Positions 8,067 to 15,607 of a stretch of 64,000 bases of DNA are shown piece by piece. How positions within the stretch are numbered: position 1 is the stretch's first letter; the number at the start of each line of letters is the position of its first letter. The stretch lies in assembly GCF_027158205.1 (NCBI RefSeq), contig NZ_JAPVLU010000004.1, forward strand, positions 205,315 through 269,314, read 5' to 3'. This stretch comes from Streptomyces sp. H39-S7. GTDB taxonomy: Bacteria; Actinomycetota; Actinomycetes; Streptomycetales; Streptomycetaceae. The notes under the pieces were generated by a model. The model did not search any database and had not been told where the DNA came from. It was given only the letters and a program-made list of their open reading frames with translations. A program made the position numbers and the translations under genes.

Positions 8067-9680
8067 TCACATCCGGAAGACGCCGTAGCCGGGCTCACCC
8101 AGCGGCGCGTTGGCGCAGGCGGTCAGCGCGAGGCCCAGGACCTGGCGCGTCTCCAGCGGGTCGATCACGCCGTCGTCCCAGAGCCGGGCGGTCGCGTAGT
8201 AGGCGTTGCCCTGGGTGTCGTACTGGGCCCTGATGGGGTCCTTGAACGCGGTCTCCTCATCGGGCTCCCACTCGCCGCCCGCCGCCTCGATCTGGTCGCG
8301 CTTGACGGTGGCGAGGACGGACGCGGCCTGTTCGCCGCCCATCACGGAGATCTTGGCGTTGGGCCACATCCACAGGAAGCGCGGTGAATAGGCCCGTCCG
8401 CACATCGAGTAGTTGCCCGCGCCGTACGAGCCGCCGATGACGACCGTCAGCTTGGGCACCCGCGCGCAGGCCACCGCGGTGACCATCTTCGCGCCGTGCT
8501 TGGCGATGCCGCCCGCCTCGTACTGGCGGCCCACCATGAACCCGGAGATGTTCTGCAGGAAGAGCAGCGGGATGCCGCGCTGGTCGCACAGTTCGATGAA
8601 GTGGGCGCCCTTCATGGCGGATTCGGCGAAGAGGATGCCGTTGTTGGCGATGATGCCCACCGGGTGGCCGTGGACATGGGCGAAGCCGGTGACGAGCGTG
8701 GTGCCGTACTCCGACTTGAACTCCGCGAACCGGCTGCCGTCGACGATCCTGGCGATGACCTCGCGCACGTCGTACGGGGTGCGCGAGTCGACGGGCACCG
8801 CCCCGGTGAGCCCCGCCGGGTCCACGGCGGGCTCCTCGACCGGGTCGAGATCCCACGGGCGCGGAACCCGGGGGCCGAGCGTGGACACGATGTTCCGCAC
8901 GATGAGCAGCGCGTGCGCGTCGTCCTCGGCCAGGTGGTCGGTGACGCCGGAGGTCCTCGAGTGCACCTCGCCGCCGCCGAGCTCCTCGGCGGTGACGACC
9001 TCGCCGGTCGCGGCCTTCACCAGCGGCGGCCCGCCCAGGAAGATCGTGCCCTGGTTGCGGACGATCACCGCTTCGTCGCTCATGGCCGGGACGTACGCGC
9101 CGCCGGCCGTGCACGAGCCCAGCACCGCGGCGATCTGCGGGATGCCGCGGGCCGACATCGTCGCCTGGTTGTAGAAGATCCGGCCGAAGTGGTCGCGGTC
9201 CGGGAACACCTCGTCCTGCTTGGGAAGGAAGGCGCCGCCCGAGTCGACGAGATAGACGCACGGCAGCCGGTTGTCGAGCGCGATCTCCTGCGCCCGCAGG
9301 TGCTTCTTCACCGTCATGGGGTAGTACGTGCCGCCCTTGACCGTGGCGTCGTTGGCGACGATCACGACCTCGCGGCCGGAGACCCTGCCGATACCGGCGA
9401 CGACGCCGGCGGCCGGGGCCTGGCCGTCGTACATCCCGTCGGCGGCCAGCGGGGCGAGCTCCAGGAAGGGCGACCCGGGGTCGAGCAGCCCGTCCACCCG
9501 GTCGCGGGGCAGGAGCTTGCCGCGCGCGGTGTGCCGGGCACGGGCCTTCTCACCGCCGCCGAGCCGGGCGGCGGCGAGCTTGTCGCGCAGCCGGGCACTC
9601 AGTTCGGCGTGCGCCGCCGCATTGGCGCGGTAGGTCTCCGACGCCGGATCGGCGGCGCTGGAGAGGACGGGTGCTGCCAT
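8067..9680 (-). CDS. accD: acyl-CoA carboxylase beta subunit (carboxyltransferase), methylcrotonyl-CoA type
   Basis: A 537-residue carboxyltransferase that moves carboxyl from biotin to an acyl-CoA. It has the paired crotonase-like halves of this family. [17 protein letters not shown] and [13 protein letters not shown] resemble methylcrotonyl-CoA carboxylase beta chains (MCCB), as do the later [17 protein letters not shown] and [15 protein letters not shown] oxyanion regions. It is the first gene of the leftward set carboxylase-beta, carboxylase-alpha, hmgL, acdH, all joined by overlaps or gaps of 2 nt or less. The promoter region contains the inverted repeat at 9698-9743, probably bound by the divergent TetR protein. 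Confidence 0.93.
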   Translation of the reverse strand: MAAPVLSSAADPASETYRANAAAHAELSARLRDKLAAARLGGGEKARARHTARGKLLPRDRVDGLLDPGSPFLELAPLAADGMYDGQAPAAGVVAGIGRVSGREVVIVANDATVKGGTYYPMTVKKHLRAQEIALDNRLPCVYLVDSGGAFLPKQDEVFPDRDHFGRIFYNQATMSARGIPQIAAVLGSCTAGGAYVPAMSDEAVIVRNQGTIFLGGPPLVKAATGEVVTAEELGGGEVHSRTSGVTDHLAEDDAHALLIVRNIVSTLGPRVPRPWDLDPVEEPAVDPAGLTGAVPVDSRTPYDVREVIARIVDGSRFAEFKSEYGTTLVTGFAHVHGHPVGIIANNGILFAESAMKGAHFIELCDQRGIPLLFLQNISGFMVGRQYEAGGIAKHGAKMVTAVACARVPKLTVVIGGSYGAGNYSMCGRAYSPRFLWMWPNAKISVMGGEQAASVLATVKRDQIEAAGGEWEPDEETAFKDPIRAQYDTQGNAYYATARLWDDGVIDPLETRQVLGLALTACANAPLGEPGYGVFRM

Positions 9681-9697
9681 GTGTCGGGCCCCCGGAA

Positions 9698-9743
9698 GTT
9701 AGCGAGCGTTAACGTGGTGGGCTTCACGTTAACGCTCGCTAAC
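9698..9743. promoter_or_regulatory. perfect 19-bp inverted repeat, probable TetR operator
   Basis: gttagcgagcgttaacgtg (9698-9716) is repeated exactly as its reverse complement at 9725-9743 across an 8-nt spacer. Each arm also contains its own near-palindrome GTTAgCGagCGtTAAC, the shape of a TetR-family operator, so two dimers could bind. It lies between the carboxylase start (9680) and the divergent tetR start (9765). Confidence 0.8.
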
Positions 9744-9758
9744 GGGATTGTCTAGACT
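9729..9758 (+). promoter_or_regulatory. candidate tetR promoter, probably leaderless
   Basis: TTAACG (9729-9734) and TAGACT (9753-9758) are 18 nt apart. The ATG at 9765 lies 7 nt after the -10, so a transcript would begin at or next to the start codon with no leader. The -35 lies inside the right operator arm, which fits autorepression. Confidence 0.4.
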
Positions 9759-9764
9759 CGCTGT

Positions 9765-10376
9765 ATGCACCCCACGAAGGCGACGGAGAACCGCCGCGAC
9801 CAGATCCTCCGGGAGGCCGCCCGGCTCTTCGCCGAACGCGGATTCCACGGTGTCGGTGTGGACGAGATAGGGGCCGCGGTCGGCATCAGCGGACCCGGTC
9901 TGTACCGGCACTTCGCGGGCAAGGACGCGATGCTCGCCGAGCTGCTCGTCGGCATCAGCGGCCGGCTGCTCACGGCCGGGAAGGCCCGGGTCGCCGGGGC
10001 CTCTGACCCGGCCGGGGCGCTGGACGCGCTGGTACGCGGCCATATCGACTTCGCGCTCGACGACCGCCCGCTGATCACCCTGCACGACCGCGAGCTGGAC
10101 CGGCTGCGCGACTCCGACCGCAAACTGGTGCGCCAGCTCCAGCGGCAGTACGTCGAGCAGTGGGTGGAGGTCGTCCGGCAGGTGCGGCCCGCCGCCCCCG
10201 AACCGCAGGTGCGGGCCGCCGTGCACGCGGTCTTCGGACTGCTCAACTCCACTCCGCACCTGGGGGCGCACAGCGGGCTCCCGGACCGGAACGACACGGC
10301 GGCGCTGCTGCGCCGGCTGGCGCTCGGCGCACTGACGGCTCTGGACAGCATGGACGACCGGCGAGTAACTTACTGA
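9765..10376 (+). CDS. TetR-family transcriptional regulator of the leucine/branched-chain acyl block
   Basis: A 203-residue TetR regulator. The N-terminal helix-turn-helix spans about residues 10-56, with IGAAVGISGPGLYRHFAGKDAM as its recognition region. The rest is the all-helical ligand domain. It is divergent from the carboxylase operon across the perfect inverted repeat, so it most likely represses both itself and the catabolic genes, with an acyl-CoA intermediate as the plausible ligand (inference). No Shine-Dalgarno is seen, which is consistent with leaderless translation from ATG 9765. Confidence 0.92.
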   Translation: MHPTKATENRRDQILREAARLFAERGFHGVGVDEIGAAVGISGPGLYRHFAGKDAMLAELLVGISGRLLTAGKARVAGASDPAGALDALVRGHIDFALDDRPLITLHDRELDRLRDSDRKLVRQLQRQYVEQWVEVVRQVRPAAPEPQVRAAVHAVFGLLNSTPHLGAHSGLPDRNDTAALLRRLALGALTALDSMDDRRVTY

Positions 10377-10385
10377 GCGCTTGCT
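10365..10385. promoter_or_regulatory. weak palindromic site before the second acyl-CoA dehydrogenase
   Basis: GTAAcTTAC (10365-10373) runs into actgagcgcttgct (10372-10385), with AGCGCT as a symmetric core. It overlaps the end of tetR and precedes the next gene by ~55 nt, a position where an acyl-CoA-responsive regulator might bind. Symmetry is partial and no regulator is identified. Confidence 0.25.
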
Positions 10386-10440
10386 TAATTTCCGGATCTC
10401 CGTCCCGGACCCCATGTCTCAGGCCCCAAGGAGGCGCGAA

Positions 10441-11598
10441 GTGCGTCGTACGGTGTTCAACGAGGACCACGAAGCGTTCCGCGAGACGATCCGGGACTTC
10501 ATAGCCGCCGAGGTCGTCCCCGTCTACGATCAGTGGCTGGAGGCCGGTCAGGCCCCCCGCGACTTCTACCGCAAACTCGGCGAGCTGGGCGTCTTCGGTA
10601 TCGAAGTGCCCGAGGAGTTCGGCGGCGCCGGCGAGACCAGCTTCAAGTTCCAGGCCGTCATCACCGAGGAGTGCGCCCGCGCGGGCGTCAGCTTCGGCGG
10701 CAGCGGCGTCCACACCGGCCTCTGCCTCCCGTACCTGCTGGCCTACTGCAACGACGAGCAGAAGAAGCGCTGGCTCCCGGACTTCGTCTCCGGCGACCTG
10801 ATGACCGCCATCGCCATGACCGAGCCGGGTACCGGCTCCGACCTGGCCGGCATGAAGACCACCGCCAAGCTCTCCGAGGACGGCACGCACTACGTCCTCA
10901 ACGGCGCCAAGACCTTCATCACGGGCGGTGTCCACGCCGACCGCGTCATCGTCTGCGCCAGGACCGCCCCGGCCACCCCCGAGGACCGCCGCGCGGGTAT
11001 CTCCCTGCTGGTCGTGGACACGAAGTCCGAGGGCTACGCCGTCGGCCGCAAGCTCGAGAAGCTCGGCCTCAGGACCTCCGACACCGCCGAGCTGTCCTTC
11101 ACCGACGTGAAGGTGCCCGTCGAGGACCTGCTCGGAGAGGAGGGCAAGGGCTTCTCCTACCTCGGCCAGAACCTGCCGCAGGAGCGCCTCGCCATCGCCA
11201 TGGGCGCGTACGCGCAGGCCTCCGCCGCCATCGCCTTCGCCAAGGCGTACGTGCAGGACCGCACCGTCTTCGGTCAGTCCGTCGCCGCGTTCCAGAACAC
11301 CAAGTTCGTGCTCGCCGACTGCAAGGCCGAGGTGGACGCGGCCCAGGCCGTCGTCGACCGTGCCCTGGACGCGCACGACGCCGGTGAGCTGACCGGCGCC
11401 GACGCCGCCTCCGCCAAGCTCTTCTGCACCGAGGTCGCGGCCCGCGTCATCGACAAGTGCCTGCAGCTGCACGGCGGCTACGGCTACATGCTGGAGTACC
11501 CCATCGCCCGCCTGTACGCGGACAACCGCGTGAACCGCATCTACGGCGGCACCAGCGAGGTCATGCGCTCCATCATCGCCAAGTCGATGGGCCTGTGA
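10441..11598 (+). CDS. acyl-CoA dehydrogenase
   Basis: A 385-residue flavoprotein acyl-CoA dehydrogenase. GTG 10441 is chosen because a strong AAGGAGG lies just upstream, giving VRRTVFNEDHEAFRETI. Signatures include TAIAMTEPGTGSDLAG near residue 120, and LHGGYGYMLEYPIARLYADN followed by RIYGGTSEVMRSIIAKSMGL at the C-terminus, with the catalytic Glu at the MCAD-type position. It overlaps no neighbour but is only 10 nt ahead of tesB, implying one transcript. Together with the TetR and the leucine block it probably feeds short or medium acyl-CoA oxidation; the exact substrate cannot be read from sequence. Confidence 0.92.
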   Translation: MRRTVFNEDHEAFRETIRDFIAAEVVPVYDQWLEAGQAPRDFYRKLGELGVFGIEVPEEFGGAGETSFKFQAVITEECARAGVSFGGSGVHTGLCLPYLLAYCNDEQKKRWLPDFVSGDLMTAIAMTEPGTGSDLAGMKTTAKLSEDGTHYVLNGAKTFITGGVHADRVIVCARTAPATPEDRRAGISLLVVDTKSEGYAVGRKLEKLGLRTSDTAELSFTDVKVPVEDLLGEEGKGFSYLGQNLPQERLAIAMGAYAQASAAIAFAKAYVQDRTVFGQSVAAFQNTKFVLADCKAEVDAAQAVVDRALDAHDAGELTGADAASAKLFCTEVAARVIDKCLQLHGGYGYMLEYPIARLYADNRVNRIYGGTSEVMRSIIAKSMGL

Positions 11599-11608
11599 GC
11601 GCTTCCCT

Positions 11609-12484
11609 GTGAACACGGCACTGACGTCCCTGCTCGATCTGCTCGACCTGGAGCGGATCGAGCAGGACATCTTCCGCGGCATCAGCAGGTCGGCGGTCGT
11701 GCCCCGGGTCTTCGGCGGCCAGGTGGCCGCCCAGGCCCTGGTCGCGGCGGGCCGCACCGTCCCCGGCGACCGGGCCGCGCACTCCCTGCACGCGTACTTC
11801 CTGCGGCCCGGCGATCCCGGTGCGCCGATCGTCTACCAGGTGGACCGGATCCGGGACGGCCGCTCCTTCGCCACCCGAAGGGTGGTGGCCGTTCAGCACG
11901 GGCTGCCGATCTTCCATCTGTCGGCGTCCTTCCAGGAGCACGAGGAAGGGCTCGAGCACCAGGAGCCCATGCCGCCGGCGCCGGACCCCGAGTCGCTGCC
12001 CACCGCCGAGGAACTGCTCCCCGCGCACGCGGACAGGTTCCCCGACCCCAAGGTCGTCGACCGCCTCCTGGAGGCGCGGGCCGCCGTCGACCTGCGGTAC
12101 GCCGAGGACCCCCCGTTCCTCGCCGCCGGGCAGGGCCCGCGCGAACCGCGCTCCCAGGTGTGGTTCCGCACCCGCGGCAAGCTCGCGGACGACCCGCTGC
12201 TGCACGTCTGCCTGGCCACGTACGTCTCGGACATGACGCTGCTGGACTCGGTACTCCTTGCCCACGGGCGCGGCGGCTGGGCGGTCGGCGACGTCGTGGG
12301 CGCCAGCCTGGACCACGCCATGTGGTTCCACCGGCCCTTCCGGGCCGACGAATGGCTGCTGTACGACCAGCAGAGCCCGTCGGCGTCCGGCGGCCGGGGA
12401 CTGGGCACGGCGCGGATCTACACCCAGGACGGGCGCCTCGTGGCGTCCGTGATCCAGGAGGGCGTGGTCCGCGTCCCCCGCTAG
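11609..12484 (+). CDS. tesB: acyl-CoA thioesterase II (TesB-type)
   Basis: A 291-residue double-hotdog thioesterase that hydrolyses acyl-CoA to free acid and CoA. The first hotdog contains RVFGGQVAAQALVAAGRTV and LHAYFLRPGDP. The second contains MTLLDSVLLAHG and SLDHAMWFHRPFRADEWLLY. The Asp of SLDHAMWFH and nearby Gln/Thr residues match the TesB active site. The start is GTG 11609. Its stop codon TAG is formed by a CTAG that also borders the MITE-like element (12485-12680), so the element sits directly at the gene end without changing the protein. It probably drains acyl-CoA during the oxidation carried out by the upstream gene. Confidence 0.93.
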   Translation: MNTALTSLLDLLDLERIEQDIFRGISRSAVVPRVFGGQVAAQALVAAGRTVPGDRAAHSLHAYFLRPGDPGAPIVYQVDRIRDGRSFATRRVVAVQHGLPIFHLSASFQEHEEGLEHQEPMPPAPDPESLPTAEELLPAHADRFPDPKVVDRLLEARAAVDLRYAEDPPFLAAGQGPREPRSQVWFRTRGKLADDPLLHVCLATYVSDMTLLDSVLLAHGRGGWAVGDVVGASLDHAMWFHRPFRADEWLLYDQQSPSASGGRGLGTARIYTQDGRLVASVIQEGVVRVPR

Positions 12485-12680
12485 GGCCGGTCTTCAAACT
12501 GCCGCCTGCCCGGCGCCGCCTGGCACGCACGCTGTCCCCCAGCTACCGCTGGGGGTGCCCCCAGTTGTCGGGCGCATCCACGTACCCCGGTACAGGGGCG
12601 ACCCTCCGCCTTGCGATCGCACGCACCAGACGCCGCCGGGCCCGCCCTCCGGGCGGATGCCGCCACTTTGAAGACCGGCC
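12485..12680. mobile_element. MITE-like element, 14-bp perfect terminal inverted repeats, CTAG target duplication
   Basis: ggccggtcttcaaa (12485-12498) recurs exactly inverted at 12667-12680, and each end is flanked by CTAG (12481-12484 and 12681-12684). If CTAG is the duplicated target the element is 196 bp, too short for a transposase, and fits an IS5-group derivative (4-bp YTAR duplications). If only TA is duplicated it would fit an IS630-type element instead. No coding region is visible inside. Collapsing the element restores one CTAG shared as the stop codon of the two convergent genes. Confidence 0.75.
12536..12564. repeat. alternative hairpins inside the MITE-like element
   Basis: CCCCCAGC (12536-12543) pairs with GCTGGGGG (12548-12555) over a TACC loop. 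CTGGGGG (12549-12555) can instead pair with CCCCCAG (12558-12564) over TG. The middle strand is shared, so the two hairpins are mutually exclusive. Such GC-rich hairpins can act as bidirectional terminators. Confidence 0.7.
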
Positions 12681-13874
12681 CTAGATGACGGGGAGAACGG
12701 CCCGTACCAGGAAGCCGCCGTCGGGCTGGGCGCCCGCGTCGAGGGTGCCGCCGAGCTGGGCGGCGCGTTCCCGCAGGCCGGTGAGGCCGTGGCCGCCGGA
12801 GGGCAGCAGCGGGCCCGGCGGGTCGCTCGCGGGGCCGTTGCGGACGCTGACGAGGAGCCGGCTCTCGGCCAGCCGCACGTCGACCTCCGTCGCGGCGCCC
12901 GTCGCGTGCTTGCGCACGTTGGTCAGCGACTCCTGCACGATCCGGTAGGCGGCCTGCCCGACCGGCGCGGGGCAGCTTCCCGCGTCGACCCGGCCCCGCA
13001 CCGTGGGACCGGCCGTCGCCAGCAGCGCGGTCAGCTCGGCCAGCCCGGGGCCGGCGGGCGTCATGAGGACCGCCGCGTCCGCCCGGCCCGACGCGTCGAC
13101 CGCGTCCGACGGGCCGGCCCCGTTCGTCACGGGAAGCCGCAGGAGGCCCACCATGCGGCGTAGTTCGTCCAGCGCGTCCCGGCTCAGCTCGCGCACCGCT
13201 CCCGCCGCGTCACGGGCCTCCTGGCTCCGCGCGGTGACCTCCAGCGCGCCGGACTGCACCGCGATGAGGCTGATGTGGTGGGCGACGGTGTCGTGCATCT
13301 CGCGGGCGAGCCGCGCGCGTTCCCGGACGACCGCCTGCTCGGCGGCGAGCCGCGCCTCGCGTTCCCGGCTCGCGGCCAGTTCCGCGAGGCGGTCCGCCAG
13401 CTCCCGCCGCGAGGCGCCGAGCAGCCCCAGCGCCGTCGGGGCGGTGGCCAGCAGGGCGGAGAGCAGCAGGGCCAGGATGGTGGCCGCGGGCTCCCAGTCG
13501 ATCGTGCCGAGCCATGGCCAGGGGACGAACGAGACCACGGCCACCGCCGCGGAGCAGCCGCCGATGACCCACATGCGGGGCGTGACACGGGGTCCGGACG
13601 GGGCTCCGGCGACGTCCGCCGCCACGCGGCCCGTCCCGCCGTAGGCGACCTGGTGGAGCGCGGCCATCGGCGCCAGCCACACGTACCCGAGCGAGAGCGC
13701 GGGCAGCGTCGCCGCGAAGGCCAGCAGCGGAAACCTGCGGCGCACCAGGAGCGCGGCCGTCGCGGTGCACGCGACGGCGAGCGAGAGGGAGCCGCCCAGC
13801 GACCGCGTCGCCCACACCTCGGACGCGGAGAGGGCGATCAGGACGGCCTCCGGGACGGCCGACCGCGGCCTCAC
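12681..13874 (-). CDS. sensor histidine kinase (HisKA_3/NarL type)
   Basis: A 397-residue membrane kinase. The N-terminal third holds several hydrophobic helices (for example LSLAVACTATAALLV, LLAFAATLPALSLGYVW and ILALLLSALLATAPTALGLL). A coiled linker rich in Ala/Arg/Glu leads to AREMHDTVAHHISLIAVQSG with the phosphorylated His, and ESLTNVRKHATGA plus GHGLTGLRERAAQLGG form the ATP-binding domain. GTG 13874 overlaps the response-regulator stop (GTGA), so the pair is coupled. Its stop codon lies in the right-hand CTAG of the MITE-like element. The stimulus is unknown. Confidence 0.93.
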   Translation of the reverse strand: MRPRSAVPEAVLIALSASEVWATRSLGGSLSLAVACTATAALLVRRRFPLLAFAATLPALSLGYVWLAPMAALHQVAYGGTGRVAADVAGAPSGPRVTPRMWVIGGCSAAVAVVSFVPWPWLGTIDWEPAATILALLLSALLATAPTALGLLGASRRELADRLAELAASREREARLAAEQAVVRERARLAREMHDTVAHHISLIAVQSGALEVTARSQEARDAAGAVRELSRDALDELRRMVGLLRLPVTNGAGPSDAVDASGRADAAVLMTPAGPGLAELTALLATAGPTVRGRVDAGSCPAPVGQAAYRIVQESLTNVRKHATGAATEVDVRLAESRLLVSVRNGPASDPPGPLLPSGGHGLTGLRERAAQLGGTLDAGAQPDGGFLVRAVLPVI

Positions 13875-14542
13875 GTCCGCTCCGCCGCCGGGACGAGTCC
13901 CGCGCGGTGGGCGAGCACGGCCGCGGCCACCCGGTTGGGCGCGTCCAGCTTCCGCAGCACCGCGCGCACATGATCCTTGACGGTGGCGACCGTGATGCCC
14001 AGCCGCGCCGCGATGTCGGAGTTCGGCAGACCCGCCGCCACGAGGACGAGCACTTCGCGTTCGCGCGAGGTGAGCAGCCCTAGCGCGACGGCGTCCCTGC
14101 CGCCCGGGCTGTCGGGTTCGGACCCGGACCCGAGGTAGCCGCGGACGACGGTACGGCTGACGGTGGGGGTGAAGACCGTCCCGCCGGAGGCCAGGACCCG
14201 CACGGAGTCGATCAGCGTCCCCACGGCCGTGTCCTTGAGGAGGAAGCCGGTGGCGCCCTCCCGCATCGCGGCACTGATGTACGCACTGGTGTCGAACGCC
14301 GTGAGCATCGCGACGGCCGGCGGCCGCGGCAGGGCGCGCAGCTCCCGCAGGACCGTCAGCCCGTCGGGTGCCGGCATGACGGCGTCCAGCAGTACGAGGT
14401 CGGGGCCGGCCGCCTCGATGGCGGCCACCGCGTCCCGGCCGTCGCAGTCGACGACCACCGCGATATCTCCCGCGGTCTCCAGAATCCGCCGCAGGGCAAC
14501 CCTGACCAGCGCCTCGTCATCGACGATCGCTACATGGATCAC
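13871..14542 (-). CDS. response regulator, NarL/LuxR family
   Basis: A 223-residue regulator starting at GTG 14542 (VIHVAIVDDEALVRVAL), with GAAGG upstream. The receiver domain has the acidic DDE pair, the phosphoacceptor Asp in DLVLLDAVMPAPDG, and a conserved Lys in GATGFLLKDTA. The C-terminal LuxR-type helix-turn-helix is LTSREREVLVLVAAGLPNSD followed by TVKDHVRAVLRKL. It is cotranscribed with, and sits immediately upstream of, the sensor kinase. Target genes are not apparent from context. A 15-nt direct repeat (tccggatccgc, twice) lies just upstream at 14588-14613. Confidence 0.94.
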   Translation of the reverse strand: MIHVAIVDDEALVRVALRRILETAGDIAVVVDCDGRDAVAAIEAAGPDLVLLDAVMPAPDGLTVLRELRALPRPPAVAMLTAFDTSAYISAAMREGATGFLLKDTAVGTLIDSVRVLASGGTVFTPTVSRTVVRGYLGSGSEPDSPGGRDAVALGLLTSREREVLVLVAAGLPNSDIAARLGITVATVKDHVRAVLRKLDAPNRVAAAVLAHRAGLVPAAERT

Positions 14543-14646
14543 GTTGCGCCTGCCTTCTGGAGCCCCTCTGCGATCGTAACCAGAGACTCCGGATCCGCAG
14601 AGTCCGGATCCGCTGCGCGGAGGTAGGCCGCGTGCCCGCGGCCGGC

Positions 14647-15438
14647 TCAGTTCCGTGCTTCGAGGCCCGCGGCGGCCAGCAGGTAGGCGGTGAGCGGGTC
14701 GTAGAGGTGGGGCGGCACGTTGTCGTCCAGGGGGACCGTCACTGTCAGGTCGCCCTCGGCCTCGCCGACGAACAGCGCGGGGTCGTTGCAGTCCGCGAAA
14801 CCGACCGTGTCGATGCCCTGGCTGCCGGCGAAACCCGCCCACCCGTGGTCGGCGACGACGAGATCGGGCTCCCGCCCTTCGTGCTCCATGGCGTCCAGCA
14901 CCTCCCGCATCGGGTCGGGGGAGTGGGTGTGCATGAGGTTCCCGCCGCGGTGCAGGACGGACACGCCACCGATGTGCCGGATCTCGCCGTTGTCGGCGTA
15001 GAGGCGGTCCGCGGGCAGCAGGATCTCGCATCCCGCGTCGCGCAGCGCGGCGGCGAGCGCCTGGTGCACGGCGAACATCCCGGCCGGGTGGCCGGTGGCG
15101 AACAGCACGCGGGCCCGGGATTCCGCGGCCTTGCGCAGTTCGACGGCCATCCGGTCCAGCGCGTCGATCGTCAGTTCCGCGTCGATGGTGTCCTGCCCCC
15201 TGCGGTGCTTCGGGTTGGCGACGACCCCGCAGCGTTCCACCATGAGTTCCAGCACGGCCTGCGGATCCGTCCAGCGTTCGCCGAGATCCAGACCCAACCA
15301 GTAGTAGCGGTTCCCCTCGGCGAGCTCACGGTAGTGATCGAGGTTGTTCTCGCGGCTCGTGGCCACGTCACCCGCGATGCGGGTGCGTATGAGGTGCTCG
15401 GCGAGGGACTGGCGGGACGGCGTCGTGTCATGGGGCAT
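14647..15438 (-). CDS. conserved streptomycete protein, often labelled phosphatase
   Basis: A 263-residue soluble protein, MPHDTTPSRQSLAEHLIR at the start. I recall homologues labelled phosphatase in Streptomyces, but I cannot point to a canonical phosphatase motif. Notable stretches are LFATGHPAGMFAVHQAL, PADRLYADNGEIRHIGGV, MHTHSPDPM and VVADHGWAGFAGSQGIDTV, with clustered His/Asp residues that could bind metal. It lies upstream of the response regulator in the same direction with a 104-nt gap and downstream of pucR. The function should be treated as unproven. Confidence 0.75.
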   Translation of the reverse strand: MPHDTTPSRQSLAEHLIRTRIAGDVATSRENNLDHYRELAEGNRYYWLGLDLGERWTDPQAVLELMVERCGVVANPKHRRGQDTIDAELTIDALDRMAVELRKAAESRARVLFATGHPAGMFAVHQALAAALRDAGCEILLPADRLYADNGEIRHIGGVSVLHRGGNLMHTHSPDPMREVLDAMEHEGREPDLVVADHGWAGFAGSQGIDTVGFADCNDPALFVGEAEGDLTVTVPLDDNVPPHLYDPLTAYLLAAAGLEARN

Positions 15439-15607
15439 GTGTCTTATTGTCGCGCCTGGCCGCACGGGCGTAGAGGCCGAGGGTGATCGACACCGATGTG
15501 TGACCCTCGGAGGCGTCCTGGACGGGCTTCCCCACCGGTCACCGACGAGGATTCCCCGGTCCTCCGTGTCCGCCCCGACGCCGGCGCGGAGCAGACGTCG
15601 GCGCTGC

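Noticed and set aside
12485..12680. Coding region inside the MITE-like element
   Set aside because: Open frames are short, on both strands, and lack the third-position GC bias of real genes. No transposase motif.
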